Of a stretch of 64,000 nucleotides of DNA, positions 17,074 through 27,041 are shown one piece after another. Source of the DNA: Brevibacillus panacihumi W25 (GTDB taxonomy: Bacteria; Bacillota; Bacilli; Brevibacillales; Brevibacillaceae); contig NZ_KI629785.1 in NCBI RefSeq assembly GCF_000503775.1, positions 558,001 to 622,000 of the forward strand, in the 5' to 3' direction. The notes under the pieces were generated by a model. It was not told where the DNA came from, did no database searches, and was given only the letters and a program-made list of their open reading frames with translations. Position numbers and translations under genes: made by a program. How positions within the stretch are numbered: position 1 is the stretch's first letter; each line of letters begins with the position of its first letter.

Positions 17074-18234
17074 TTACTTTTTATTGCGGCGACGATTGCG
17101 CAGGAAAGCCGGAATGTCCAGGTTGTCCAGATTGCTCATCGTGAAGAAGGATTTGTCTTCCTCTTCTTCATTGGCATTGCTGGTCCGATTGGAGTTTGGC
17201 GTTTGCGAAATTGGAGTTGGACGATTTGGCGTTGCAGCTGGTTGCTGCGGACGGCGGGCAGCGCTAGACTGCCGTTGCTGGGCCTCCTCGAAACCGGTGG
17301 CAATCACGGTCACGACCAATTCGTTTTTCAAATCTTCATTGATCACAGCACCAAAAATCATATTTACGTCCGGATCGGCAGCGGAAGAAACGATATCCGC
17401 TGCTTCGTTTACCTCATACAAGCTGAGGTTGGTGCCACCGGTAATATTCATCAAAACGCCACGTGCACCGTCGATGGAGGTCTCCAGCAATGGACTGGAA
17501 ATCGCGCGGCGTGCTGCTTCCGCTGCCCGATTCTCGCCGCTGCCTACCCCAATTCCCATTAAGGCAGAGCCACGCTCGGTCATGATGGTTTTGACGTCTG
17601 CAAAGTCGAGGTTGATCAAACCAGGTGTCGCGATCAGGTCAGAAATGCCCTGAACCCCTTGTCGCAGGATGTTGTCCGCCTCGCGGAAGGCTTCGAGCAT
17701 CGGTGTGTTTTTATCGACGATTTCCAAGAGTCGATCATTCGGAATGACGATCAGCGTGTCTACTTTTTCTTTCAGTGCGGCAATCCCGAGCTCACCTTGG
17801 CTGGAACGCTTGCGGCCCTCGAAGGAAAATGGACGGGTAACTACGCCTACTGTCAGTGCTCCCAGTTCCTTCGCGACCTCCGCTACAACGGGAGCGGCAC
17901 CTGTCCCGGTACCTCCGCCCATACCGGCAGTGACAAACACCATGTCTGCACCACGCAGAGCATTCTCAATCAAGTCGCGACTTTCTTCCGCTGCTTTTTT
18001 TCCGATCTCCGGATTGGCACCTGCACCCAGTCCGCGGGTCAATTTTTCCCCGATTTGCAATTTAATGTCCGCATGAGACAACTGCAGAGCTTGAGCATCC
18101 GTGTTTAGCGTAATAAATTCAACGCCTCGCAGGCCGCCCGCAATCATACGGTTGACAGCGTTGCTTCCGCCACCGCCACAACCAATTACTTTAATTCGCG
18201 CAAAGGATTCCATGTCCATATCAAATTCCAGCAT
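17074..18234 (-). CDS. ftsZ: Cell-division tubulin homologue FtsZ
   Basis: 386 residues from the ATG at 18234, which has GGGGAGG upstream. The GTPase domain shows [13 protein letters not shown] and the tubulin signature [10 protein letters not shown], with the T7-loop NLDFADV. A variable Gln/Asn/Pro linker of about 40 residues follows, then the C-terminal peptide [11 protein letters not shown] that binds FtsA and SepF, ending in a basic tail. FtsZ forms the Z-ring at mid-cell or at the polar sporulation septum. It follows ftsA by about 93 bp and is ended by a strong terminator. Confidence 0.98.
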   Translation of the reverse strand: MLEFDMDMESFARIKVIGCGGGGSNAVNRMIAGGLRGVEFITLNTDAQALQLSHADIKLQIGEKLTRGLGAGANPEIGKKAAEESRDLIENALRGADMVFVTAGMGGGTGTGAAPVVAEVAKELGALTVGVVTRPFSFEGRKRSSQGELGIAALKEKVDTLIVIPNDRLLEIVDKNTPMLEAFREADNILRQGVQGISDLIATPGLINLDFADVKTIMTERGSALMGIGVGSGENRAAEAARRAISSPLLETSIDGARGVLMNITGGTNLSLYEVNEAADIVSSAADPDVNMIFGAVINEDLKNELVVTVIATGFEEAQQRQSSAARRPQQPAATPNRPTPISQTPNSNRTSNANEEEEDKSFFTMSNLDNLDIPAFLRNRRRNKK

Positions 18235-18327
18235 ATTGCTAGTCCTCCCCAATTCAACATAAGAAAACCTCAATGTGAGGCATATTCAAGGATGAGCGAC
18301 CGCATCTAGCGGCGGGTATTCTTGCTG

Positions 18328-19581
18328 TTAAATAAACTCACTAAACCAGTTCTTTACCTTTTCCATTAAACCGCCGTTGTCCCTTGGCTTCGTGACGGTT
18401 TGCTTTTTCTGGGTGCCCTTGAAAGAGGGGGTGACGCTTATGCTGCGGCGCTCCATCAACTGCAAGGCATATTGAATCAGGCCTACTCCGGTGGTGTAGG
18501 CAGGATCGCGAACTCCAATGTAGTCTGGTATCGCGATACGAACAGGAGCATCCAGTTCTTCCTTTGCCAACTCCAACATTCCAGGCATTGCGACGGTACC
18601 CCCGGTAAGCACATACCCTCCGGCAATTTCGTCGCGATACCCCAATTTGTAGACAGCATCCTCTACGAGTTGGAATATTTCGGCTGCACGAGGTTCAATA
18701 ATATTGGCCAGATCTACTTGTGTAAACTGCTTTTCTACTTCACTACCAATACGGCTGACCTTGAATTTGACATCCTCGGATGCTTCATCGATCAAGGCAC
18801 AACCATTTTTGGTCTTCACCCGGTCCGCAACTTCCGTATGTGTACGTAATCCCAGTGCAATATCGCTCGTAATATGATCGCCGCCAATGCCAATTACGGT
18901 AGTGGCAGCCAGCTTACCCTGCTCGAAGACACCGATCGTGGTAGACCCAGCACCAATATCTACAAGGACGACACCCATGTTCTTGTCGTCTTTAGAGAGA
19001 GCGACTGTACTAGCAGCCAATGGTTGTAGAAAAATACCAGCAACGCGCAGGTTAGTGCGTTGTGCGCAACGCACGATGTTATGTACGACCGTTTTGGATC
19101 CGGTTACAATGGTTCCTTCCATTTCCAAGCGAACCCCGATCATCCCGCGCGGGTCTTTTATACTCCCTTGTCCGTCGACAATATACTCCTTTGGCACTAC
19201 TTCAATAATCTCCCGATCTGGTGGGATCGCGACTACCTTCGCAGCCTGAATGACGCGTTGGATGTCTTCTTCCCGTATCTCACGGTCCTCGCTAGATACA
19301 GCGACAACCCCTTGTGTTTCATGCAGCTCGATATGATTTCCGGTGATTCCTACATATACTTCTTCGATCGAAACGCCAACCATGCGCTCTGCATGGTCGA
19401 CAGCTTCCCGGATGGCATGCACGGTTTGGTCAATGTCGACGATTACACCCTTCTTAATCCCTTCCGAATGTGACTGGCCGACACCGATGATGTTGATGGA
19501 ACCGTTGTTGACTTCGCCGATCATAACGCGAACTTTGGAAGTCCCAATATCTAGGCTGACGATGAGTTCATTGCTTACCAA
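18328..19581 (-). CDS. ftsA: Cell-division actin-fold protein FtsA
   Basis: 417 residues from a TTG at 19581, set by GGAGGTG 8 nt upstream. Actin-like ATPase signatures include SLDIGTSKVR at the N-terminus, VLVDIGAGSTTIGVF in the middle and YVLTGGTVAMPG later. The C-terminal KVKNWFSEFI is the amphipathic membrane-targeting helix. FtsA tethers FtsZ filaments to the membrane and recruits later divisome proteins. It lies between sbp and ftsZ. Confidence 0.97.
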   Translation of the reverse strand: MVSNELIVSLDIGTSKVRVMIGEVNNGSINIIGVGQSHSEGIKKGVIVDIDQTVHAIREAVDHAERMVGVSIEEVYVGITGNHIELHETQGVVAVSSEDREIREEDIQRVIQAAKVVAIPPDREIIEVVPKEYIVDGQGSIKDPRGMIGVRLEMEGTIVTGSKTVVHNIVRCAQRTNLRVAGIFLQPLAASTVALSKDDKNMGVVLVDIGAGSTTIGVFEQGKLAATTVIGIGGDHITSDIALGLRTHTEVADRVKTKNGCALIDEASEDVKFKVSRIGSEVEKQFTQVDLANIIEPRAAEIFQLVEDAVYKLGYRDEIAGGYVLTGGTVAMPGMLELAKEELDAPVRIAIPDYIGVRDPAYTTGVGLIQYALQLMERRSISVTPSFKGTQKKQTVTKPRDNGGLMEKVKNWFSEFI

Positions 19582-19721
19582 ACCTGTGACACCTCCCCTG
19601 CTACGTCTTCTGTCTTGTGATCATGAGAACACCTGCATATTTTATTCCACACAGGACTACCATTCCCTTTTTTTCATCTTGAATTTTTGTAAAAATATGA
19701 CCTTCTTCCCAGTTACTCGTC

Positions 19722-20069
19722 CTACTCTTCCTGATTGATCCAACGTGATAGAACTATTCTCCTGATTACCGCCAAATTGTTAAACAAGCGAACACCAAAT
19801 GCAACGATGGCAGCCAGGTACAGATCGATGCCCAGGAAGCCTCCGATAAAGGCAAGACCTGCTGCGAACAGTGTGTTGAAGAAGAAGCCGGACAAGAAGA
19901 TACGCACATTGAACGTGCGTTCCAGGAATGAACGAATTCCCCCAAAGATTGTATCTAATCCTGCCAACAAAGCGATGGAAAGATAGCTACTATACTCCTG
20001 AGGCACACGCCAATCCAGCAAAAAGCCGACGACGAGACCGACGATCAGTCCGATAAGCGGGAGCCACAT
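19722..20069 (-). CDS. sbp: Small basic membrane protein Sbp (DUF1290)
   Basis: 115 residues with three hydrophobic segments (about 2-18, 28-42 and 57-92) and a basic, amphipathic C-terminus (RLFNNLAVIRRIVLSRW). This is the DUF1290 family that sits directly before ftsA in many Firmicutes. Its function is not known. It starts 2 nt after the ylxX stop. Confidence 0.9.
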   Translation of the reverse strand: MWLPLIGLIVGLVVGFLLDWRVPQEYSSYLSIALLAGLDTIFGGIRSFLERTFNVRIFLSGFFFNTLFAAGLAFIGGFLGIDLYLAAIVAFGVRLFNNLAVIRRIVLSRWINQEE

Positions 20070-20071
20070 GG

Positions 20072-20815
20072 TTACGAATCTCCTTTTTCTTTCACCGTTT
20101 TCATAAAGCGAATGCGACGTTCTTCTGTGTTGGCTGGAATCATCAGATTGTCCTGCTTCTCGGCAATCACATGTTTATTGGAAAGCTGAAAGTACTCCTC
20201 TACACCTTCCAGCTTCAACGCTGACAACAGAACTTCAGGTTCTCCCAATGCTTTCATCTCATAGGGAGGTTGAACCGTTCTTGTGTCAATCTGTATCACA
20301 TCCCCTACGTTGCGAATAGCTGTCGTGGCAATCAAACGATGTCCATTGATGGAAACGGCTTTCGCACCGTTCGCAAAAAGGATATTGACCAGCCATCGCA
20401 AATCCTCGTCATCGATTGTATACCCGCCAATCACTGGCGCTGGCACATGCTCGTCCATGACATGCTCATCGTATACTTGATCCACGATGTTGAGGATAAT
20501 CCCGGGTCCTTCTACGGCAACCATTCCACCCATTTTCCGATTACGCGCCAGCTCTTCCTTCATGACAGAGAGGCTCTCATCCTCACTCAGTGCTGTCTCG
20601 TACTGGTAGTACAACTGATTGTACTTGGAGATGTCGGCTAGCAGGTTTTTATGTTTTTCCAGCTCCTTTTGCAGGGAGGCCCGTAGCTCTGCGATGCTTC
20701 TGGATTCCTTGTGCACTGGGTCCAAACTGCTGCGCAGCTGAACGGTCAACATCACACCTATGATAGCACTAATAATAGCAAGAATAAACGTGATTTTACG
20801 GCTTTTTTGCAACAT
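20072..20815 (-). CDS. ylxX: DUF881 protein YlxX
   Basis: About 247 residues. One N-terminal membrane segment (about residues 8-26) is followed by a short coiled coil and the DUF881 domain, with the motif GGMVAVEGPGIILNI and the later SINGHRLIATTAIRNVGDVI. The ATG at 20815 is preferred because AAGGATG lies 9 nt upstream; ATG 20827 is in frame. YlxX and YlxW are paralogues of unknown role carried between divIB and sbp. Confidence 0.9.
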   Translation of the reverse strand: MLQKSRKITFILAIISAIIGVMLTVQLRSSLDPVHKESRSIAELRASLQKELEKHKNLLADISKYNQLYYQYETALSEDESLSVMKEELARNRKMGGMVAVEGPGIILNIVDQVYDEHVMDEHVPAPVIGGYTIDDEDLRWLVNILFANGAKAVSINGHRLIATTAIRNVGDVIQIDTRTVQPPYEMKALGEPEVLLSALKLEGVEEYFQLSNKHVIAEKQDNLMIPANTEERRIRFMKTVKEKGDS

Positions 20816-20834
20816 GGTTAAACGCATCCTTCAA

Positions 20835-21545
20835 CTAGGAGTGTTTGGATTTGGCATCCCCTACGAAAGCTGGCAACTGAATAGCATTTAGTTTGGCAAC
20901 GTCGATTTGTACGAAATCCTGCAAGGTTTGTAATACTCCTCCTGGCAGGTTCAAGGCTCCCTCCAAGGTTTCCGGATCACCGATTGCAGACACTACGAAT
21001 GGAGCGGCAGATTTGACCCCATTTACAATAATGGTCGGACCGATGCAGCGAATAGAGGAGTTGCTCACCAACCGCTGTCCGTTTATGCTGATTGCTTCTG
21101 CTCCAGCGAGACGCAGTTCGTTGACGACGAGACGAACATCATGTTCATGCACGATGTAGTTGGTAATATCCGGACTGGACGCTGCGTGTTGTGAATCCTG
21201 CATGGTCACGACAATGCCGGGTCCTTCTACCGCTACCACTCCGGCCTGCATCCGCGCCGCTTCCAACTGGCTGAGAATCTCCGCAGCTTCCGCTTTGCGG
21301 GTTGCCATCGCTTCCTCGACCTTCCCGACCTGACGCTGCAAATCGAGCAATTGATTCTCGAGATGCCGGTTCTGCTCCTTTTCCGCCAGAATCCGCTCGT
21401 TCAATTGGGTTTCCTGTTGGAATAGCTGATCGTTCATCCGTTCTTTTCGCATCAACTTGGTCGTCTCGATCGAGGTCGCCACCAGAAAGCCGGTACAAAA
21501 CGTCACGATGGTCAAATACACATGAAACTTGTTGCGACGATTCAT
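20835..21545 (-). CDS. ylxW: DUF881 protein YlxW
   Basis: 236 residues. The N-terminus has a basic start and a membrane segment (about residues 9-24). A coiled coil follows (about residues 35-85), then a DUF881 domain with GVVAVEGPGIVVTM and SINGQRLVSNSSIRCIGPTI. It is a paralogue of the next gene and lies 7 bp upstream of it. Its extracellular coiled coil and gene position suggest a divisome or wall role, which is unproven. Confidence 0.9.
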   Translation of the reverse strand: MNRRNKFHVYLTIVTFCTGFLVATSIETTKLMRKERMNDQLFQQETQLNERILAEKEQNRHLENQLLDLQRQVGKVEEAMATRKAEAAEILSQLEAARMQAGVVAVEGPGIVVTMQDSQHAASSPDITNYIVHEHDVRLVVNELRLAGAEAISINGQRLVSNSSIRCIGPTIIVNGVKSAAPFVVSAIGDPETLEGALNLPGGVLQTLQDFVQIDVAKLNAIQLPAFVGDAKSKHS

Positions 21546-21569
21546 TTTCTGCTTTCCCCTTTTGCTAGT

Positions 21570-22364
21570 TTACTGCGGATTTTGGGCTTGTCCCCCGTGG
21601 TCAGGCAACGGAACGGCTTCTTCCCCCTTCCCATATGGGACAAACCAAGGCTGCTCAAAGAGCGACAGCACACCCTTCGAATCGCTTGGCAACTCCTTCA
21701 CGATCGCCGGATACCAGTTCATCATCTTATCCAGCTTGTAAACGACGCTGCGTACCTCATTGCCGTCACGCATGAACAGACGCACACGTTGTTTATCATA
21801 CACGGTTGGAGTCAGCGCGATATCGGAAATTTCACCCAATACCGCCGGCGAAAGGTTGGATAGCGACTTGGCTAAATTGGGAAGCAGCTCTGGCGCAGAC
21901 CAAGAGCTGATCAACGGCCTGTCCACCACGCGCTTGGAAAAATCCACCTGTTTGAGGACATAGCCATTCTCGAGGAGCGGGTAGCGGGTTCCATCCTGTC
22001 CGTTCCAGAAAGCAACGCGTTTTACTTCCGTGACATGCAGTTGAATAACGCCCGGGAACTGCCGCGTTAACGCAACATCCTTGATTCCTTCAAGCGGCTT
22101 CAGATTGCTTCTCACGCTTCCCTCCCAGACATTGAGGAATTGCATATCCAGGGTCAAGCCAGACTGGGCCACGATTTCTTCCGCAGAGTAGATGTCATTT
22201 CCGAACACCTGAATTTCCTGCACCTTGCTGTATGGAGAACGGATAAATACAATGATGAGAACTGTAAGAAAAAAAAGCACGAGTAGTACAATCAGCTTGC
22301 GGTTTCCCCTTCGGCGGGGACGTTGTTGCTTGACTTGGGGAATGCGTTCCTCGAATGCCGCCAT
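21570..22364 (-). CDS. divIB: Cell-division protein DivIB/FtsQ
   Basis: About 264 residues. The cytoplasmic start EERIPQVKQQRPRRR is followed by one membrane segment (about residues 24-42). The extracellular POTRA domain begins SPYSKVQEIQVFGNDIYSAEEI, and a beta domain follows. DivIB works with FtsL and DivIC to control septal wall synthesis. ATG 22364 gives the familiar N-terminus; ATG 22376 is in frame. A terminator separates it from murA, so it should have its own promoter, but I could not identify one. Confidence 0.94.
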   Translation of the reverse strand: MAAFEERIPQVKQQRPRRRGNRKLIVLLVLFFLTVLIIVFIRSPYSKVQEIQVFGNDIYSAEEIVAQSGLTLDMQFLNVWEGSVRSNLKPLEGIKDVALTRQFPGVIQLHVTEVKRVAFWNGQDGTRYPLLENGYVLKQVDFSKRVVDRPLISSWSAPELLPNLAKSLSNLSPAVLGEISDIALTPTVYDKQRVRLFMRDGNEVRSVVYKLDKMMNWYPAIVKELPSDSKGVLSLFEQPWFVPYGKGEEAVPLPDHGGQAQNPQ

Positions 22365-22453
22365 CGTCCTAACCATCCTCGCTCATGCTAGGCGTAAGAT
22401 GCCTGCAAATTCCCATCGTCCCTTACTAGAGAGATGGAATTTTTTGTAAATCT

Positions 22454-22488
22454 AAAAAACAGGGAAAGCGGCATAGCAGTATGCCGCT
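22454..22488 (-). terminator. Intrinsic terminator of murA
   Basis: AGCGGCATA pairs perfectly with TATGCCGCT across a 4-nt loop, followed by TTTCCCTGTTTTTT on the minus strand. It lies 14 nt after the murA stop and splits murA from divIB. Confidence 0.85.
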
Positions 22489-22501
22489 GATCATTCCCTT
22501 C

Positions 22502-23758
22502 CTATATCGACACCCGTGTAATATCGGCACCAAGCTGGTGCAACTGCTGCTCTAGCCGCTCATACCCCCGGTCGATATGATGGATCTGGTTCACCGTAGT
22601 GACCCCTTCAGCAGTCAGCCCTGCTAAAACCAGTGCTGCTCCTGCCCGCAGATCTGTCGCTTCCACACTCGTCGCTGTCAATTTGTTGGTCCCCCGAATG
22701 ATGGCAGAGCCCAGATCTACGTATATGGATGCGCCCATTCGCGCTAATTCATTCACATGTTTAAATCTTCCCTCAAATATCGTCTCTTTGATGACGCTTG
22801 TTCCTCTCGCTTGTGCTAGGAAAACCATTAATTGCGCCTGCAGGTCAGTAGGAAAACCCGGGTATGGAGAAGTAATGATCCGGTCGTAAGCGCGAGGACG
22901 TGAGGTGCATTTGATTTCCATTATATCATGGCGGGTTTTGATTTCAACACCGCAGCTACGTGCAACCTCAATCAATGCCGTCAAATGCTCCGGTATGGTG
23001 TTGGTCAACTCAATATGCCCTTGCGCGACTCCGACGGCCAGAAGGAAGGTTCCAGTGACGATTCTGTCGGGAATAATCCGATAGCTGACGGAACGCAGCC
23101 GGGGGACGCCGTTAATTTCTATGGTGTCAGTGCCTGCACCCCGGATACGGGCTCCCATCGCGTTGAGGAAATTTTGTAAATCCACAATTTCCGGTTCTCT
23201 GGCTGCATTGCAGATGCGTGTCGTTCCTTTGGCAAGGACCGCTGCCATCATAATGTTTTCGGTTGCACCCACGCTCGGAAAGGAGAGAAAAATATTGGTC
23301 CCGCGAAGCTGCTTCGCCCGAAATGTGATGTAGCCTTCCGATTCTTCGATTTTCGCTCCCAGAGCAGTCAAGCCTGCCAGATGCAGATCGATGCGTCTCT
23401 CTCCAATATCACATCCGCCAGGCCGCGAGATCGTGACCTCTCCCAGACGTGCCAGCAAAGGTCCCGCCAGGAATATGGATGACCGCATCTGCCCCATCAA
23501 ATCATCTGGGATCATCGGCAACGAGACAGATGTCGTGTCCAGATCGACACATCCATCGTCAAGCCTGGTTTTCGCACCCAAGGCTGATAGGATCTCCAGC
23601 ATGACTTCAATGTCTCGCAGATGGGGAACGTCATAGATATAGAATTGCCCTTCCGCCAATACAGCCGCAGCCAGAATCGGAAGAGCAGCGTTCTTAGCTC
23701 CTTGGATCCGAAGCGAACCGGACAGAGGTCTTCCGCCTTCGATCGCAAAAGTCTCCAA
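22502..23758 (-). CDS. murA: UDP-GlcNAc 1-carboxyvinyltransferase MurA
   Basis: 418 residues from a TTG at 23758 with GGAGGTG upstream. MurA adds enolpyruvate from PEP to UDP-GlcNAc, the first committed step of peptidoglycan synthesis. K22 in GAKNA and the active-site C116 in SRPGGCDIGER are present; the Cys is the fosfomycin target. It lies between murB and divIB, whereas in B. subtilis murAA is elsewhere, so this is a clade-specific arrangement. Confidence 0.96.
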   Translation of the reverse strand: METFAIEGGRPLSGSLRIQGAKNAALPILAAAVLAEGQFYIYDVPHLRDIEVMLEILSALGAKTRLDDGCVDLDTTSVSLPMIPDDLMGQMRSSIFLAGPLLARLGEVTISRPGGCDIGERRIDLHLAGLTALGAKIEESEGYITFRAKQLRGTNIFLSFPSVGATENIMMAAVLAKGTTRICNAAREPEIVDLQNFLNAMGARIRGAGTDTIEINGVPRLRSVSYRIIPDRIVTGTFLLAVGVAQGHIELTNTIPEHLTALIEVARSCGVEIKTRHDIMEIKCTSRPRAYDRIITSPYPGFPTDLQAQLMVFLAQARGTSVIKETIFEGRFKHVNELARMGASIYVDLGSAIIRGTNKLTATSVEATDLRAGAALVLAGLTAEGVTTVNQIHHIDRGYERLEQQLHQLGADITRVSI

Positions 23759-23773
23759 ACTTTCACCTCCGTG

Positions 23774-24679
23774 TTACCCCTCGCCCACCACCAGTACCTC
23801 TGGGTGCATGTCGATCCCGTTTTTATCCCGGATCGTGTCCTGAATGTGTTTGATCAAGGTGAGGACGTCGGCTGCCGTTGCTCCTCCACGGTTGACGATA
23901 AAGTTGGCATGTATCTCCGAGACTTGAGCTCCTCCGTATCGATATCCTTTCAATCCCGCTGCTTCAATCAATCTCCCGGCATGATCTCCCGGGGGATTGC
24001 GGAATACGCTGCCAGCACAGGGCATCTGCAAAGGCTGTGTCTGACGCCGCCGCTCCTTGTTTGCTGCGAGTGTAGCCGCGATTTCCTTGCGATCACCCTG
24101 CTGCAAGCGGAAGCGCGCCTCTACAACAATCCCTTTTTGTTGCTGCAGCAAAGACGTACGATAGCTGAAGTTCAATTCCTCGTTGGTCAACACTTTCATA
24201 TCGCCACTCTCAAAGAGGATCTCGGCATCAATGAGAATACGTGAAAGATCCGATCCGTGCGCCCCAGCATTCATGTAGACAGCGCCGCCTACCGTACCAG
24301 GAATGCCTCCCGCAAATTCCATACCTGTTAATCCCATTTTCCCTGTTTCCATCGCCAGGCGGATCATGGAATATCCGGCACCCACACACACCTCTTCGCC
24401 CCTGAATTCGCAGTGACTCAAGCCCTCAGTCACCTTGAGCACGGCTCCTCGTATCCCTCTGTCCCTCACCAGAAGGTTGGAGCCGCGCCCGATTACACTC
24501 CAAGGAATATCATGGCGATGGATAATTTGTAAGGCTGTCCTCAAGGATTCCTTATCCTTGGGTTGGATTAACAAATCAGCAGGACCCCCGATCCGCCATG
24601 TCGTATGATTGGCGAGAGGTTCATCAGTCCACACTTTCTCGATCCCTGCTTGCTTTAGCTCATCTGCAATTTGTTTCAT
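23774..24679 (-). CDS. murB: UDP-N-acetylenolpyruvoylglucosamine reductase MurB
   Basis: 301 residues, starting ATG after GGAGG. An FAD-binding domain includes TTWRIGGPADLLIQP and IGRGSNLLVRDRG, and MEFAGGIPGTVGGAVYMNAG is a family signature. The catalytic Ser lies in AGSVFRNPPGDHAGRLIE, a type IIa MurB. It reduces the enolpyruvyl group to make UDP-MurNAc, using NADPH. It follows murG after about 100 bp in which nothing else was recognised. Confidence 0.96.
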   Translation of the reverse strand: MKQIADELKQAGIEKVWTDEPLANHTTWRIGGPADLLIQPKDKESLRTALQIIHRHDIPWSVIGRGSNLLVRDRGIRGAVLKVTEGLSHCEFRGEEVCVGAGYSMIRLAMETGKMGLTGMEFAGGIPGTVGGAVYMNAGAHGSDLSRILIDAEILFESGDMKVLTNEELNFSYRTSLLQQQKGIVVEARFRLQQGDRKEIAATLAANKERRRQTQPLQMPCAGSVFRNPPGDHAGRLIEAAGLKGYRYGGAQVSEIHANFIVNRGGATAADVLTLIKHIQDTIRDKNGIDMHPEVLVVGEG

Positions 24680-24780
24680 TTGTGAACCTCCTGATACTAT
24701 CTAGGTCGGATACAGCTCTTATCACGTGTTTGCTCCATACTATGCGAACGCCCAGATCGGCGTGACAATCGCCCATCCGT

Positions 24781-25884
24781 TCATTTTTTGCTGGCAATTT
24801 CCTGCAGCTGCCGCACAATCTCGGCCGCAGCGTCCGGCATCCCCAAAGAGAGCGAGCCCTTGCGCATTTCTTCCCACTCATTCGGGTCATGGAGCAGTTC
24901 AGACAAGACAGATAACAATCGTTCGCCTGTCAAGTCCCGCTCCACAATCACGCGAGCAGCATGTGCCCGCTCCAGACCGCGAGCATTTTTTTCTTGATGA
25001 TTATTGGTGACATAGGGAGACGGAATCAAAATTGCCGGTACCCCTAACGCCGTAATTTCAGCCAGCGTAGACGCCCCTGCCCGCCCGACGAGCACGTGGG
25101 TAGCGGCTAAAAGATCCGGCATATTATGGACGAATGGAAGGACCGTAATGTTTTCCGGCAATGGAGCTTTTTTCTTCAACTCGTCCGCAATCGCCTGGTA
25201 ATGAACCTCGCCAGTGACATATACAACATGTGTGTGCTCCAGTGCCCCCAGCTGCGGGATGACGGAGAGCACAGCTTCGTTAATCGCTCGAGCACCGCGG
25301 CTTCCCCCGATGATCAGCACGATTCGCTTGTCCGCATCGATCCCCAAGAAGTCCCGCCCTGCCTGTTTGTTTCCATGCTTGACTTCGGTCGCGCGAGGAT
25401 TTCCTGTCAACACCGTTTTGGAGGCCGGAAAAAACGAGAGAGATTCTTCAAAACAAACAGCCACTCTGCTGACGGAGCGGGCGAGGAACTTGTTCGTCAA
25501 GCCGGGGACAACGTTTTGTTCGTGGATCATGGTCGGTATACCCAGCTTCGCTGCCGCGTACACGACAGGTCCGCAAACATATCCTCCTGTACCGATCACG
25601 ACGTCCGGCTTGAATTCTCGCAGCATCTGTTTCGAATCCTGGACGGCACGCCAAAAATTCCACAACGTCTTCACGTTTTCGAGAGTCAGCTTCCGTTTCA
25701 ATCCGCTGATTTCGACGGACTGAAACGGAATTCCCTCGCGTGGAACCAGTTTCGCCTCCAATCCGTTTTTACTGCCAATATACAAAAAGGCAGCTTGCGG
25801 CATCTGACGAGAGATTTCTCTCGCTACCGCAAGCGCCGGATAAATATGTCCACCTGTACCTCCGCCTGTCAAGACGACACGCAT
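24781..25884 (-). CDS. murG: UDP-GlcNAc--lipid I transferase MurG
   Basis: 367 residues from the ATG at 25884, with GGGTG 8 nt upstream; GTG 25893 is too close to the site. It is a GT-B glycosyltransferase with the N-terminal loop GGTGGHIYPALAVA, a second G-loop IGGSRGARAINEA, and VGRAGASTLAEI plus the NNHQEKNA site that binds UDP-GlcNAc. It converts lipid I to lipid II on the inner membrane face. It comes after spoVE, as in B. subtilis. Confidence 0.96.
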   Translation of the reverse strand: MRVVLTGGGTGGHIYPALAVAREISRQMPQAAFLYIGSKNGLEAKLVPREGIPFQSVEISGLKRKLTLENVKTLWNFWRAVQDSKQMLREFKPDVVIGTGGYVCGPVVYAAAKLGIPTMIHEQNVVPGLTNKFLARSVSRVAVCFEESLSFFPASKTVLTGNPRATEVKHGNKQAGRDFLGIDADKRIVLIIGGSRGARAINEAVLSVIPQLGALEHTHVVYVTGEVHYQAIADELKKKAPLPENITVLPFVHNMPDLLAATHVLVGRAGASTLAEITALGVPAILIPSPYVTNNHQEKNARGLERAHAARVIVERDLTGERLLSVLSELLHDPNEWEEMRKGSLSLGMPDAAAEIVRQLQEIASKK

Positions 25885-25928
25885 TCCATTCACACCCTTT
25901 TTCCTGTATCGACAGGATGAATCTTTCT

Positions 25929-27017
25929 CTACCTCGAAAAGCGGGAAATGTTCAACAGCACTCCCACGCCCGTGAGGATCAGCGTCAAGGACGAGCCGCC
26001 GTAGCTTAAAAACGGAAGCGTAATCCCCGTCACCGGAAACATCCCCGTCACAACGCCGATATTAATAATGACTTGAATGGCAATCATGCCAATGATCCCA
26101 AGCGCCAGCAAGCTTCCGAACAGATCCGGAGCCGTGATCGCCGTGCGCATCCCTCTCCACAGCAGCAGAAGAAACAAGAGCAGGACCAGTGTGCCGCCGA
26201 TAAAGCCCAGTTCCTCCGCAATAATGGAAAAGATGAAGTCATTGTACGGCTCCGGCAAATACAAGTGCTTCTGTCTGCTTTGTCCCAACCCCAAGCCCAA
26301 AAGGCCACCGGGACCGATCGCATAGAGCGATTGGATGATCTGATAGCCCGCTCCGAGCGGATCAGTCCAGGGATCGATAAAAGACGTGATCCGCTTGATT
26401 CGGTATGGAGCGGAAATGACCAAAGCGATGAAGCCGGCGACACCGATCATGCCTAGACCGACAAAGTGGCTGACCCGTGCTCCGGAAGCAAAAATCATTA
26501 CGATGGCGGTCCCCATCAAAACAGTACCAGTTCCCAAATCCGGCTGGAGCATGATCAAACCAAAGCATGCGAGGGGAATCCCTAAGGCGGGAGCCAGGCC
26601 CTTGCGAAACTGGACAATCTGCTTTTGGTTGTCAGAGAGCCATTTTGCCAGAAATGCGACAACACCCAGCTTGGCGAATTCACCCGGCTGAATGCCGAAC
26701 GCGCCGATGCCAAGCCAGCTTTTGGAGCCGTTGACTTCAATCCCGATGACGAGAACCAGCACCAGAAGCCCAAGACTCAGGAAAAAACCCGGCTTGGCCC
26801 ACTTCTTCCACACCCAGTAATCAATATTCATCATGATATACATGGATGTAATGCCGAGGATGGCAAAAATCAATTGCCGCTTGGCGAAGAAATAGGGATC
26901 ATTGAACTTTTGCGCTACGATGGCACTCGCGCTGTACACCATCACGATGCCAATTCCTAATAAAAAAAGTGTTGCAAAAATAATTACGAAGTCGGGAGCA
27001 GAGCGAACCTTGCTCAT
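25929..27017 (-). CDS. spoVE: SEDS peptidoglycan polymerase SpoVE
   Basis: 362 residues with about ten membrane segments. SEDS signatures are clear: PGEFAKLGVV, LQPDLGTG (with the catalytic-region Asp), IKRITSFIDPWTDPLGAGYQ and PFLSYGGSSL. Length and position between murD and murG match B. subtilis spoVE, which partners SpoVD to make spore cortex; FtsW is the vegetative paralogue. It could also serve division if no separate ftsW exists. The GGGACG inverted repeat just upstream may separate it from murD. Confidence 0.9.
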   Translation of the reverse strand: MSKVRSAPDFVIIFATLFLLGIGIVMVYSASAIVAQKFNDPYFFAKRQLIFAILGITSMYIMMNIDYWVWKKWAKPGFFLSLGLLVLVLVIGIEVNGSKSWLGIGAFGIQPGEFAKLGVVAFLAKWLSDNQKQIVQFRKGLAPALGIPLACFGLIMLQPDLGTGTVLMGTAIVMIFASGARVSHFVGLGMIGVAGFIALVISAPYRIKRITSFIDPWTDPLGAGYQIIQSLYAIGPGGLLGLGLGQSRQKHLYLPEPYNDFIFSIIAEELGFIGGTLVLLLFLLLLWRGMRTAITAPDLFGSLLALGIIGMIAIQVIINIGVVTGMFPVTGITLPFLSYGGSSLTLILTGVGVLLNISRFSR

Positions 27018-27041
27018 GGGGGCAGGTCATCCTTTCTCATG

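Noticed and set aside
18260..18284. Small hairpin between ftsA and ftsZ as a terminator
   Set aside because: CCTCA/TGAGG is only 5-6 bp with a broken U run. It is too weak to call.
19582..19721. Sigma-H or sigma-A promoter before ftsA
   Set aside because: The AT-rich stretch gives partial matches only; none was convincing.
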